Shown piece by piece: positions 23,050 through 64,000 of a stretch of 64,000 nt of DNA. The notes beneath the pieces are model-generated. The model saw nothing but the letters and a program-made list of their open reading frames with translations. It was not told where the DNA came from and made no database searches. Source of the stretch: Cephalopachus bancanus. Its lineage: Eukaryota; Chordata; Mammalia; Primates; Tarsiidae. How positions within the stretch are numbered: position 1 is the stretch's first letter; each line of letters opens with the position of its first letter. The DNA is taken from positions 248,001 to 312,000 of the forward strand of contig JAPVLO010000992.1 in the NCBI GenBank assembly GCA_027257055.1. Reading direction: 5' to 3'. Position numbers and translations under genes: made by a program.

Positions 23050-23199
23050 ATAAAACACCCAAAGGCTCCTTGAAGTAGTAACTGCCTCTAGGTCTGGGGC
23101 AGAGAAAGTATAGTACTCGTATATGCCAGAAAGCAAAGAAACGCACAGGACTCGTAGGACCTGCCCAAGGATATGGGAGCCAGCTTGAAAGGACTCAGT

Positions 23200-23499
23200 G
23201 GGCCAGGCATGGTGGCTCAGCCTGTCATCCCAGCACTTTGGGAGGCCGAGGCGAGTGGATTACCTAAGCCTACGGGTTTGAGACCAGCCTGGGCTACTTG
23301 GCGAGAACCTGTTGCTACAATAAAAATTTTTAAAAATTAGCTGGGCATGGTAACATGCGCCTGTAGTTCCAGCTGCTTGGAAGGCTGAGGCGGAAGGATC
23401 GCCGGAGCCCAGCAGGTCGAAGCTGGGGTGGCCGTGAGCATGCCACTGCACTCCAGCCTGGGCACAGAGTGAGACTCCAACTCAAAAAAAAAAAAAAAA
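23200..23499 (+). mobile_element. Alu, sense
   Basis: Full dimer with perfect TSD 'aaaggactcagt' (23188-23199 and just after the A tail near 23500). Confidence 0.95.
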
Positions 23500-23749
23500 G
23501 AAAGGACTCAGTAGCCAGATGGGTATCATGACGAAGACTGGCTTCAAATAAATTCAAACTCACCAGATATGTAAGAAGCCATGATGATATACCTCCCCAC
23601 CCCCGCCCCCCAGGGGAAGAGAAAGGGAGGAGGAGAAAGAGGAAGAATAAAGGGAAGGAAGGTCCTGCCTGCTGGGGTTTAAATCCTCCCTCTCCTAGCT
23701 ACTGTTAATGTTTTCATGTCCAGACTCTTTTGCATGGGTCATAACATTT

Positions 23750-23891
23750 CTTTTTTTTTTGCACTACCACCCCTGGTTAATTTTTTTCTTTATTTGGTAG
23801 AGACAGAGGTAGGCTGGAACTCCTGGCCTCAAGTGATCCTTTCATTTCAGCCTCCCAAAGATATTACAGGCATGAGTCCCCACGCTCAGCC
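23750..23891 (-). mobile_element. Alu fragment, antisense, left-monomer part
   Basis: T10 run, then 'gcactaccacccctggttaa' to 'ccccacgctcagcc'. Old copy. Confidence 0.8.
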
Positions 23892-24540
23892 ACGTTTCTT
23901 TCTATTACAAATGTTAATGCATATGTCTTATAGGAAACTATAAAAAAAGCAGAAGAAAAGACCCAAGTCTCCCACAATCCCCTCACTGGGAAATGATCCC
24001 TAAAATTCAAAGAGGGATGGTTACTTTCAGATTTCCCCTTGGATATAATAAAGCTGCCTTAGTGCTCCTGACCATAGAAGGTTTAAGATTCATTCCTTCT
24101 GATAGATCCCTGTAAGGGGTGCTATTTTCAGAAATCTCCACTTAGAATTGTGTCCATGTTGTTGAATCTGAGTAGTTGGCTGTAGCTGTTATTGTGGCCA
24201 CCATCTCCCTCTCAAATGCCTAGTGTTCACTCTCACTCTCAGGATTTTGAGGGGCCAAGGCATAGACCCTGGAGCCCAGATGCCCAGGGCTCAAATCTTA
24301 TCTCTGCCACTTGTTAGATGTGCATTTTAAGGCAAAGCACCTGACCTCTCCTGTGGATTCACGTAAGTGCTGAGAACAATACAAGCTTGTAGAAACTTCT
24401 CAATATATGTCAGTCTTCATCATCCTGGGTGGCTGGAACCACCACTCTGATGACAGTTTGAGATTCTCAATGTGGAAATTGGGCAGCCTTCCCTCCTCTT
24501 CCGCTCTTTAGCGTCCATATGTGAATTTATTTCTTTTATT
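23892..24540. other. Unique DNA with a MIR piece
   Basis: ~24265-24420 matches the MIR core ('cagggctcaaatcttatctc', 'tctgccacttgttagatgtg'). Otherwise unassigned. Confidence 0.6.
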
Positions 24541-24709
24541 CTTTATTATTATTATTATTTTGAGTTGGAGTCTTACTCTGTCACTCAGGCTGGAGTGCAG
24601 TGGCATAATCACAGCTCACCAGAGCCTTGACCTCCTGGGCTCAAGTGATCCTTCTGCCTCAGCCTCCATAGTAGCTGGGACTACAGGCATGAGCCACTGC
24701 ACCAGCTAA
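24541..24709 (-). mobile_element. Monomeric Alu (FLAM/FRAM-like), antisense
   Basis: Single monomer after (TTA)n, ending 'catgagccactgcaccagct'. Confidence 0.85.
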
Positions 24710-25104
24710 ATTTATGTCTTTTAAAGCTTAAAGTTGGTCAGGGATCTAGAAAAGATCAACAACCACTATTCAGAATGACAAGCTTGAATGTTTCCAGATA
24801 GGGTAAAGTATGAAAGACAACAGCTCCCAGGAAGCCTGTCTGAATGTTAGGTTGACCCAGGTGCCCCCACTTCATGGGCATTGTCTCTGGCTATGGGTCA
24901 GAGTCTGATCCTTGCTAGGGAGTGAACCATGAGCCCTTGAAGTCCACAGACCAAGCTGACACTTGTATGACGGAAGGAAAAGACATTTCATCCAGAGATA
25001 AATGGACAAGATCCTTCAGGGCAATGGAAGAAACTGAAAAGTCCTGGAATGTCAGTGACTGACCCTGGGTCACTCTGGTGAGGTAAGCAGGTTGTGTAGA
25101 CCAG

Positions 25105-25365
25105 CATTCCTCAAACTGCCATGTGCCCATGAATCCCCTGGGGATTTTTTTTTTTTTTTTTAAGAAAGAAAGCAGAATTTATTGAGAAGACAGAAAAGCT
25201 CCCACAGCAGGAGGGGACCCAAAGGGGTTGCCCTCCCCTGGGGATCTTGCTAAAATTTAGATTCTGACTCAAGAGGTCTAGGGTAAAGGCTGAGAGTCTA
25301 CATTTCCAACAAATTCCTGGGTGATGCCGGTGTTGCTGGCCTGCAGACCACACACAAAGCAGCAA
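25105..25365 (+). mobile_element. MER5A-type hAT transposon relic, split by TINE copy B
   Basis: 'cattcctcaaactgccatgt' before and 'aattcctgggtgatgccggt' after the TINE are the two halves of MER5A, a non-autonomous hAT-Charlie element. Confidence 0.75.
25146..25233 (-). mobile_element. TINE-like LTR-derived retroposon, copy B, with perfect TSD
   Basis: Same unit as copy A in the same orientation, with AATAAA before the A-rich tail. It is flanked by a perfect 12-bp direct repeat 'tcccctggggat' (25134-25145 and 25234-25245), the mark of LINE1-driven insertion. The target is an older MER5A element. This is the best-preserved copy and the clearest proof of retroposition. Confidence 0.9.
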
Positions 25366-28300
25366 GGCTGGAGCAGGCTGGCCCTAGTCACCTAGCTCCT
25401 GGGATTCCATCTCCTCTCCTGGTTCTTTCTGACTAACCCAAACCCTGGAGCTTCCTGACAGGTAGAGAGCCAGAATGCAGCAGATACAAATGTTATTGTG
25501 CTGAGAAACAAATCGATTGAATCTGATATGAAAGGGAAACCTCCATGTCTGCAGCCCATTCCCTGGGGTGATTTGCTCCGAGGTGACAGTGGCATCAGGA
25601 TGTGAGGTCAGTCGCTAAAGGGCCACGCTGTCCTGCACAAAGCGCCAGCCCAGAGGATGGCAGGGATGGAACCAGATTCCGGGCTCCATCTGGGAGCTGA
25701 GGTGGGGGCAGAGCCATCCTACCCTGGCCTCCGTGGCCACAGCCATAGACGGGACTGCTTGGAGAAGGGGCCACCGTGGCCTGCGTGAAGGCACACAGTG
25801 GGCACAAGTTGAGGCCAAAGCGTCCTCTCAGTTGTCCTTCCTTCCAAGTGGGGAACCTCCGTCAGTGGCTGCACCCCTGGGCAGCATGTGGCCTGGGTCT
25901 CCTGTGCTCTGCAGGGTCACTGGAGTGTCTGGGGGCTCAGCGTCAAGGCCAGACGGCTGTCCCTCGGGCCCGGGGCTCCAGCTCGGGCTGTTTGGGAACA
26001 GGAGCTCCTGACAGGGCACGAGGGTGGGTTTCTCAGGGAATCTGGGGCTCAGCCTGAGGGGAACAGCTCAGTTGGGGAGTGGCAGAGGCTCTTGTGACTG
26101 AAGGCAGCCTGTGCTGGAAAGAGTGATGGGCCCGTGGGTGGCGCTGGGGTCCCTTCAAGGAGTCTGGGGGCCTCGTGGATGGGTTGAGTGAGGGAGTGTG
26201 GACCTAGCAGAAGGGTGATCTGCTTCAGGAACGTCCCTGCGGCCGTGGGGTGGAGGCTGGGGCAGAGGCCCAGGCAGGAGGTGGGTGAGCTGGGTGGGGG
26301 TGCAGCGGGGGTTCCAGGCTGGAGCTGTGGGAGCCCCCACAGGCAGTGGGGCAGACTCAGCTCTGGGACCAGCAGCCAGCCCAGGCCTGGCTCCAGTCGG
26401 GCTCAGGAGTGAAGGTCGTGGGGGTTTTAGCAAGTCCCTCTGAGTCCCAGCCTCAGCCTGTCTGCTTTGGAGTCCAGGACTGGACCTGGTGCTGAGTTTG
26501 CCCTGGCTCTGAGCAGTCCCATGGTGTGGGCCGAGGCATCAGAGGGCCCTGGGGTCCGACTGACCTGTCTGACCCCTGAGAGGAGGGGGCGTGGCCAGGC
26601 TCAGGCCCAGTTATGGGTTCGTCTTCCAGTGGGCCCACACACGGACTGTGATGCTTCCTGTAGACAGAGGAGAGCAGGAAATTCAGACATCAGGGATTCC
26701 TTCCCCCAGGAGAGATGGCAGGTGCCTGGAGCCCAGCTGTGGGTTCCAGGCCTTTTCCTCCAGTGTCCTGCTCCAGGGTTTTGGTGTCCAAAGCTCTCTC
26801 CTCCTGGGTTTCTCAGGGCCCTCCAGGATGCAAGCAGGAGAGGGATTAGGATCTCCCTGGTTTCTCATGTTTGAGGAAACAGGCTGAGAGTAGAAACGCA
26901 CCAGCTGGTCATCCTGCAGGTGGCCCTGGCAAAGACTCTGGCTGCTCATCTGCCCAGGGGCTCCAGAGGATCCTGGGAGGTGGGGAAATTTCTCAGCAGG
27001 GCTCCTGCTATATGCCTGGAAATGACTATGGGGTGGGGGGCAGCTGGCTGGCTGGGTGGGTGTGATGCCTTGGGCGGATGTGGTCACTCTGGCTCAGCTC
27101 ATTGCTCAGAGGTGACAGAGACAGTCTCAGGGGCCTTCGTTTGGTTAACAAAATCTGTTTATATTAGCCGTGGCTTTGCCTGTGGTTTCCCAAAAGGCAA
27201 CTTTTCCACAGGCACATTTCCATTGACTCGCTTCCTTTTTCCTTATACCACCCATCCTTCTGTAAGTGTAGAACAATCTCCCTTTGTGTTGCTTTAAGAG
27301 GAGTCACAGCAGCCCTTCTCAGGCCTCAGACCGTCCTGGGACCTGCTCTTTCTGTACCCACAGCCCCCAACCCTCCCATCCCGCCCCACCCTCAGGCAAT
27401 TTATTAACAAGGCAGAAGTGGAAACCTGTCTCCCCTTGGCCCCACAGTCCTGCCCACACCCACCTTATTCCCTGCAGTACCAGCAGGTTCAGGACACAGG
27501 TAGGGGTTCCTTCCCTACTCACCCTGACTGTGCAGCACTGAAGGCCGAACTTGCCTAGAGGGACATCAGGCCCGGCCCACCTCCCAGCACCTGCTGGACT
27601 AATGGGCAGGCAGGTCCACAGGGAGGCAAGTGGCCCCACGCAGTCCCGCCTGCCAACTGCACACCTGCCCCCTCCTGCTCCACCCCAAGGATGCCAAGGG
27701 ATGACCTGGCTGTAGCTGAGTACCCGCACTACATGCTTCTCTGCTCCGACTCCTCGGGACCATAAGCAAGTCACCGCTTGTGAGCCTGGTCTCCCTTTCT
27801 AGAAAGTGAGGATGGGTGGGGCAGAGCTGCTTGCAGGTCCCTCTGGCTGCAGCAGAGTAGGAGTCTGAAAAACAGGCTTGTTGGAGGGGCTAGGAAATCA
27901 AGTGAGGAGTTTCAGAAGCTGAGGGGAGCAGACAACGTGGGAAAAGAGAGCTGATCCTTGAGCATGTGTGCATTCCTGAGGGGCTAGGGTTTGGCACTGA
28001 AGCTGTTTGAGCAGGGGTGCCTGTGCACATGCCCTCTAACAGCAGATTTAGTGGGAGTGGGGAGGCTGCAGGGCAGACTAGGAGCTGAAACCAGGAGGGA
28101 AGCCAGGGCAGTCTTCAAGGACACAGCTGGACCTGGTCTGGGGTAGCAATTGGGATGGGAGGCACCATGGCATTGGTGGAGGCTGGAGTAGGGGTGCTGA
28201 GAGGCAGGTGGCCCCAGTACTTTGTATCAGAGCCTCAAGCATGAGACTGGTGCCATCAACAGAAGCAGCAAGAGCTAGTGTTTATGGCATTCTGGGATTC

Positions 28301-28489
28301 TGGGAGGGGAGAGTGGGATACCTGCTATTTCTCTGGCCACCAAGTAAGATGAGGGCTGCCTTGTGGAGGGAGCCTTCCCAGCCTGTAGCGAGCATCAGTT
28401 CAGACCAGTGAAGTACACAATTACTGCAGTCAATTTTTGCTTTATTTCTGCTATTAATTTTCTAACATTTTGCAGCAAGCACTCTTCCT
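25366..28489. other. GC-rich unique interval without Alus
   Basis: A stretch of over 3 kb of unique, locally CpG- and G-rich DNA in an otherwise Alu-dense gap. Open frames of up to 151 codons occur on both strands, but none resembles a known family or shows linked splice sites. Could be regulatory or simply GC-rich. Confidence 0.5.
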
Positions 28490-29447
<958 letters not shown>

Positions 29448-29749
29448 TTTTCACCTTTATTTCTGATGGGGCATACATTTTTAGTAGTAACCCTGGTAGC
29501 TCCACATAAAGAAAATTTGGATAATATGATTGTAGGCTATATATTTTAATAATGATGAGTGGAAAGGAAAGAAAAGCAGGCACAATTGTCTCTCAACTGC
29601 TTGGAGGAGGTCTGATCCTGGGAATGTTGCTGTTTATCAGCTAAGGTGGTGCCACCATGTGGCTATGGCACAAACAATTAAAAACTCAGCCCACCCACAC
29701 GTTTTTAAAATGTTAAACTCTTGACCCATTTTTTAAAAAAATTATCTTA

Positions 29750-30290
29750 TTTTAGAGATGTGGGGTGCGATTCAGGATTAGATGGGTATACAAGTGGTCA
29801 TTGTACAGGTAAAGTTTGGGTCTACCTTTGGTCCTCATTTTGCCGGGTTTGATATCAGGTACCCTTTATTTTTATTTATTTATTTTTTTTGAGTTGGAGT
29901 CTCACTCTATCACCCAGACTGGAGTGCAGTGGCCGCTCCCGGCCACCGCAGCCTCGACCTGCTGGGCTCTGGCGATCCTTCTGCCTCAGCCTTCCAAGTA
30001 GCTGGAACTACAGGTACGCGCTACCACGCCCAGCTAATTTTTGACTTATTGTAGAGATGAGGTCTCCCCAAGTTGCCCAGGCGGGTCTCGAACCCGCGGG
30101 CTCAGGCAACCCACTCACCTCAGCCTCCCATAGGCGCAAGATTACAGGCTGAGCCACCGAGCCCAGCTTCAGGTACCCTTTATTAATGTTATGTTCCCCC
30201 CTCCTCGGTAGTTTCTGGCTACTGCTAATCCCTTTCTTGTAGTATTATAGTACAAGTTCAGGGTTCACTTATGAGTGAGAATTGACCCAT
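29750..30290 (-). mobile_element. LINE-1 3' UTR, antisense, split by an Alu
   Basis: 'gattcaggattagatgggta' ... 'gtacaggtaaa' and, after the Alu, 'gttcacttatgagtgagaat' match the antisense L1 3' end. Confidence 0.7.
29871..30168 (-). mobile_element. Alu, antisense, in L1
   Basis: Perfect TSD 'tcaggtaccctttatt' (29855-29870 and from 30169). Confidence 0.95.
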
Positions 30291-30412
30291 TTTTAAAAAT
30301 TGGGAATATGCATTATTTTAAATTTGGGGCATTAAGTGAGGCATTGTAAATATTTTTTAATTGCTCCATTTTAAATTAGAATAACTCTATTTCAAATAAA
30401 ATGCAATTGCAG

Positions 30413-30714
30413 GCCAGGTGTGGTGGCTCAAGCTCAAGCCTATAATCCCAGCACTTTGGAAGGCTGAGGTGAGGGGATTGCCTGAGCCCATGGGTTCAAG
30501 AACAGCCCAGGCAACTTGGTGAGATCTTATCTCTACAATCAATAAGTAAAAAAAAAATTAGCCAGGCGTGGTAGTACGCACCTGTGGTTCTGGCTACTTG
30601 GAAGACTGAGGCCGAAGGATCGTCTGACCCCAGCAGGTTGACACTGGGGTGGCCGTGAGCGTGCCACTGCACTCCCGCCTGGGCAACAGAGTGAGACTCC
30701 AACTCAAAAAAAAA
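30413..30714 (+). mobile_element. Alu, sense
   Basis: Full dimer 'ggccaggtgtggtggctcaa' to A9; 'aatgcaattgcag' before and 'aatgcaactcc' after suggest the TSD. Confidence 0.92.
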
Positions 30715-30760
30715 ATGCAACTCCATTATTCAGGAATTTACCACCAAAAGAGAAGAAATT

Positions 30761-31516
30761 TTTTTCTTTTTTCTGAGTTGGAGTCTCACTATGTCATGTA
30801 GGCTGGAGTGCTGTGGCATGATCATGGCTACTGCAACCTTGACCTTCAGAACTCAGGCAATCCTTCTACGTCAGCCTTCCAAGTAGATGGAACCACAGGC
30901 ATGTGCCACCACGTCCAGCTAACTTTTTGGTTATTGTGGATTTATCATGCCTGTAATGCCAGCAATTTGGGAGGCTGAGGCAGGATGACTGCTTGAGCTC
31001 AGGAGTTCAAGTCCAGCCTGGGCAACACAGCAATCCCTTGTCTATAAAAAATAAAAAAGATAAGCCGGGTGTGATGGTGCATGTCTATAGTCCCAGCTAC
31101 TCGAAAGGCTGAAGCAGGAGCGTCACCTGAGCCCAAGAAGTTGAAGTTGTGGTGAATCATGATCCTGCCACTGCACTCCAACCTGGATGACAGAATAAGA
31201 CCTTACCTTAAAAAAGGTGGTGGGGGGCTGGGCATGGTGGCTCATGCCTATAATCCCAGCACTTAGGGGGGTTGAGGCTAGAGCATTGCCTGAGCCCAGG
31301 AATTCGAGACCAACCTGGGCAACATGGTGAGATTTTGTCTCTACAATAAATCAAAAAACTAGCCGGGCGTGGTGGCACACGCCTGTAGTCCTAGCTGTTT
31401 GGAAGGCTGAGGCGGAAGGATTGCCTGAGCCCAGCTGGTCGAGGCTTTAGTAGCCATGATCATGCCATTGAACTCCAGCCTGGATGACCGAGTGAGACGC
31501 TGACTAAAAAAAAAAG
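30761..31516. mobile_element. Three Alu units, one antisense then two sense
   Basis: Antisense monomer 30761-30946, sense Alu 30947-31212 (older, lacks its first ~25 bases), sense dimer 31227-31516. The opposing first pair could form an inverted repeat. Confidence 0.88.
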
Positions 31517-31665
31517 GTATAATTTAATTTACGTAGTATAAAATCCATCCTTTGTAAGTGTACATTTAAATTTTTTAAATAATAAATTCCCTGGGTTGTG
31601 CAACCCCTCACCACAGTCCACTTTTAGAATGTTTCCATCACCCCACAAAGGCAAGGAAGTGGTGG
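31517..31665 (+). mobile_element. L1M-type 3' UTR fragment
   Basis: 'gtataatttaatttacgtag ... gtgtacatttaa ... gtttccatcaccccac', the same block as at 36445-36720. Confidence 0.65.
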
Positions 31666-32618
31666 TTGGGCTTCCTGACAAAACCCATCCTCAGACAAAT
31701 ATGCCTCCCACCCCATCCCAAACCAGTTCCAGGCTGGGGTAATGTAAAACCCAGATAGCTATCCAACCACCGTCCACCCCATCCCTGCAGCAGCCAATCC
31801 GAGCTTCATCCTGACTCCTGGATCCCACTCCACCTTGGGCTGAGGGTAGCTGCTCTGAGCTGGCAGCAGACCTTGTTTCTGGGTTCTGAATGTAAAACAG
31901 AACCTAGGCCAGCGTGCGGAAACCTTCCAACCCATCCCCTTCAGCCTACTACTACCTCGGGGGGCTGGTGGGGGGGGTTATTTTTGGCCACTCCTATCTG
32001 ATAGACCAAAGCAGGGCTCTGAGAATTGCTTGAAAATGGCACTTTGGTGTTTCCTGTCTGGTCCTGTTGGGCATTTCCCATGGGAAGAGAGTGCAAACTT
32101 TCAGAACAAACAACTCTCCTACCTTCTCCTTGGGATCTGCCTTTGCTTCCCTGTCCAGTCCCTTTTCCTGCTTAGGCTGTAAGGCTGGCCAGGGGTCCAC
32201 AGGAAGCAGTACTGGTAGACTTGCTCTCTGGAGTTTCCTTAAGCTTTGGGAAGGCCTCTTCCCTTTTCTACTGGGGAGGGTTTGGAGTTCTGTCTGCTTT
32301 GCTCATTGGTGCACTCTAAGGCCCTAAAATAGTACCTAGCCCATAGCAGGCATTTATCAAGTTTATCGGATTAAATGGAATTGAAGTGCTACAAGGGGGC
32401 TGTCTGAAGGTGTCAGAGGTATTCTCAATACCCCTCATCTTAGGAGCTGGGAAGCCTTTGGGGGACAGGTCCTGTTTGATCCAGTTTAAGGTTCTTACAC
32501 ATGTTTGGGTTTCATTTATCTGAGGACCTCTAGTTCACTGGACCAACTCAGAAGCTGGTCTGCCCCTCTACAAAACCCCCCACAGGTCTCCCTTGTACCT
32601 CTTCTCAGGCTCAGGTGC
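31666..32618. other. Unique non-coding DNA
   Basis: No repeat or gene recognised. Confidence 0.5.
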
Positions 32619-32866
32619 TTTTTGTTGCCCAGGCTGGAGTGCAGTGGCATGCTCACGGCCACCACAGCCTCAACCTGCTGGACTCAGGTGATCCTTACAC
32701 TTCAGCCTAGTTCCAAGTAGCTCAGCCTTTTTTTTTTTTTTTAACTTGCAGAGACGAGGTCTCACCAAGTTGCCTGGGCTGGTCTTGAACCCCTGGGCTC
32801 AGGCAGTCCTCTCGCCTCTGCCCCCCAAAGTGCTGGGATTACAGGTGTGAGCCACCGTGCCCGGCT
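32619..32866 (-). mobile_element. Alu, antisense, old
   Basis: 'tttttgttgcccaggctgga' to 'gccaccgtgcccggc', with an inserted T run at ~32727-32743. Confidence 0.88.
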
Positions 32867-33369
32867 TCAGGTCCTTTCTGGATGGGTCACTTCCCCAACT
32901 GGAACCATGGTCCCACGCGAGTTGGCCCCTCCGAGTCATTCGGTCAGCTGCTTCAGCCACTGCTTTTGGCGATGGGATCTCCCAGTTCCTCTTCTTGGCC
33001 TCGCCTCCCACCCCGTGGGGCCCTGGATCCCTCTTCCCACAGGAATGTTGTCCTTCTCCCCACTTTCGTCCAGCCTGATTTCTGGCCTCACTGAAGCCTC
33101 CTCCTTTCTTTCCTGTAGTGTGCTGCAGGCCTTTCCTTCTTCACTGTGGAAAAGGGCTACCACCTATGCCGTGGGGGGATTCTGCACTGCTCTTCTGCCA
33201 GTGTGATCGCTGAGGTGACACTGCAGTGGTTATCCCCTTCCCCGGTGATCCATTTCGGAGGAGGCCATTCTCGGTCCAGGGGCCGCGTAAATAGGCCCCA
33301 GGCCTGCAGGCCCCAAGACCCCTGCTCCTGAGCATGGGTCTGGAAGGCAGCAGGAAGGAAAGTCCAGGC
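32867..33369. other. Unique DNA upstream of the CpG island
   Basis: Moderately GC-rich. Nothing assigned. Confidence 0.5.
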
Positions 33370-61998
<28,629 letters not shown>

Positions 61999-63330
61999 CC
62001 GGGGCCGGGGCAGGTGGGCCAGGGGTTCCCATTTCCTCACTCTGGCCTGCCAAGCCCAGCCCTGAAGAGCTGGCCCTCGCAGCATGGCGATTCTAGAGCC
62101 GCTGGGTGAAGCCCTGAAGCCCTGGAGCTATGCATCTTGTGGCCTGGATGCTTGGGGAGGCTCTCCTTGAGGAGGGGGACACAGGTAACCCTGCAGGGAG
62201 CCTGTTGGCCCAGGGTAGGACATGGGGCCCATCCTGCCGGCCAGCGGGTGGCCCTTCCACGTTCTTCACATTCCAGGGCTGGTCTGAGCCCTCCACTGTG
62301 GCCCACAGCGGGAGAGGAGCCGGGCAGGTGCCGTCCCTGCTCCGCACCAGCTGTTCTGACCGTTTTCTCTGAGTTTGCTGCACCTGTGGCAGCAGGTTGC
62401 TGCTTTCCAGGGATGTGGCTGGGGCCCCGGGTTCTTCCAGGTCATTCCAGGGCCTCCACGCGTTGCAGGAGAGAGCAAGAGCATGCAGACCCGCTGACTC
62501 GGTGCCTGTGCACAGCCCCAGGGAAGCCTGAGCTCCCTCCAGAGGGGCCCACTTCCTTCTTCACTGCCGGCTCTGCACCACAGACACCTCCTTGGGACCT
62601 GGCTCGCTGCCTTACCAAGACCTCAAGTTTTCTGGTTTTCTGTGGAGCTTCTCATTTCCAGCAGCACGAGTGTGGGGTCATGGCCCACAACTAGGTGGGG
62701 ACTGTTCACTAGTTTGGGACCCAGTTTTTTTCTCCTTTTTTTAGAGGCGAGGTCTCACCAAGTTGCCCAAGCTGGTCTCGAATTCTTGGGATTGCAGGCA
62801 CGAGCCGCCGCTGCCGGCTGGAGCCCAGTGTTTTGCCACTCAGGTTGCAAAACTAGCTAACTTCAGCGCTGGCTCTCAGAAGTCTGGTAGTTTGAGGGAA
62901 TGAGATAGGAAAGTTTATGGTAAAAATAGATGCTTTCGTCCTTGAGGCTTAGGTTTGAGAAGGCCTTGCCCACTGTGTTCAGGAGCATTCACTCCCCATA
63001 GGTCCCAGTCTAGCTTGCGGAGTCTCCCAAACATGAAAGGTGAGGCTCTGGCGATCCTCAGTCTGGCCGTTTTCATGCCCTGAGCCCTTACCTGCCTCGC
63101 CCTGAGCTGGGCACCCAAGTTAGGCAAAAGGTGGGGGCTCTGGGAGAGAGCATCGTCCTCTCGGCATGTGGCTCAAAGGGATCAGTGACAGGAGCAGGGA
63201 ACACTGGAACCACGGGAGACAGGTGAATTTCCCAAGCCAATCCCAGCCCCTCCATGTCAACTCAGGGTCAGCCCCTCAAGCCCTCCCAGCATGGACCCCA
63301 CCCCAGGAATAAACTGCTCTTGGACCCACG
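61999..63330 (+). other. RAB43: RAB43 3' UTR, end uncertain
   Basis: Mostly unique DNA after the stop codon, with one small antisense Alu remnant (62738-62821). AATAAA occurs at 63308-63313 and is a candidate polyadenylation signal. Human RAB43 has a long 3' UTR, so the transcript could also run past this point. The signal is seen; its use is inference. Confidence 0.5.
62738..62821 (-). mobile_element. Alu left-monomer remnant in the RAB43 3' UTR
   Basis: 'ggcgaggtctcaccaagttg' to 'gagccgccgctgccggctg', lacking the central 'gctcaggcaatcctc...' part. Confidence 0.82.
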
Positions 63331-64000
63331 GATGAGGCTGCACTGGGTCACAGTCCACGTCCCAGGCCGGGCCAGGCTCAGCCCAGACCCGGGGGTGGGC
63401 TGCTATGCTCCACGCAGACTTCTCCGCCTCCTCTTCTCATCACTGTGGTCTGCATCACCCCTCTTCCCCTGACAGGCCTCGGCTGGGGCAAGAAGCAGGC
63501 CTTGGCAGCAGCCTCACAGCGGTCTGGTAAAGTAGGATCAGGGCACAGACAGTGCTTCCTTGGCTGAAACCTGCAGGACTTGACACTGGCCAACCATCAT
63601 TCCTGTCAGGCTCCCTTCAGGCAGGGAGGCAGCTGTAGAATGGCCGAGCCTGGTGCCGGAGGGGAGGAAGGTGGCCCGCTTGGACCAGGAGCTGCTGAGC
63701 AGGGCTTGCACTGTGGGAAGTCTAGGCAGCAAGTAACAGGGCTTCCTGGCTCTCTTCCCAGGCAGCTTTGCTTGTGTTAGGCTGACAGGGAGCCTAGTGG
63801 GGCCTGGGCTCTGCCTGCTGGCAGGGAGAGCTTATGTCTGCCCCCACCCTCCCATGGCAGTGCCTGTAAGGCAGTGTCTGGCTCTTGAGGAGTGCCCTCA
63901 GGCCCAGGGTGAAGGTCCTCAGACCCAGCTGGGACTGGACGTGCCCTGGGCAGAGCCTCCCTCCAGCCCTACAGCTCTTCTACTAGGGGCTGATGTTTCT
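63331..64000. other. Unique DNA at the window end
   Basis: Past the candidate RAB43 poly(A) signal. Nothing recognised. Confidence 0.5.

Noticed and set aside
26467..27774. Open frames of 125-151 codons in the GC-rich interval
   Set aside because: No recognisable family, overlapping frames on both strands, no paired splice signals; only the interval itself is flagged.

Overview
Organism. This is primate nuclear DNA, most likely from a tarsier. Roughly 70 Alu insertions show that it is a primate. They carry an unusual consensus, with 'caataaatcaaaaaattag' between the monomers and a 3' end 'gagtgagactccaactc', which matches neither anthropoid AluS/AluY nor lemur/galago Alus as I know them. Four copies of a ~60-100 bp, poly(A)-tailed element look like the R segment of a retroviral LTR, and two of them have target-site duplications (TSDs). 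This fits the LTR-derived, LINE1-mobilised 'TINE' elements reported from the Philippine tarsier genome. The species call is inference from repeats; the gene identities do not depend on it.

Genes. Two protein-coding genes are supported, both on the + strand. GP9 (platelet glycoprotein IX) has its whole 177-codon reading frame in one exon at 6304-6837. RAB43 (a Rab GTPase) starts in a CpG island and has three coding exons at 33852-34055, 59634-59817 and 61748-61998, which join in frame to 212 codons. The two proteins are unrelated in function: GP9 is part of the platelet von Willebrand factor receptor, and RAB43 is a membrane-trafficking GTPase. They are simply neighbours, as in the human 3q21 region.

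Layout. 1-1940: LINE-1 3' end broken by Alus. 1941-5574: non-coding DNA with a CA microsatellite and one TINE. 5575-6945: Alu composite, then GP9. 6946-12130: Alus and unique DNA. 12130-16790: minus-strand endogenous retrovirus remnant carrying another LTR and four Alus. 16936-18066: MST/THE1-type and MLT2-type LTRs. 18357-33340: Alus, MIR, L1 and a gene-poor gap, including a GC-rich 3.2-kb interval without Alus (25.2-28.5 kb). 33340-34480: RAB43 CpG island and exon 1. 34056-59633: RAB43 intron 1, with dense Alus, a Tigger/MER2 relic, L2, antisense L1 and TINEs. 59634-64000: exons 2-3, intron 2 and 3' UTR.

Most notable: the TINE set, including one Alu-TINE junction and one target used twice; same-strand GP9 and RAB43 (opposite strands in human, as I recall) with no ISY1 exon seen between them; a Tyr in GP9 where human has an acylated Cys; and a two-class Alu population with nested and trimeric arrangements.
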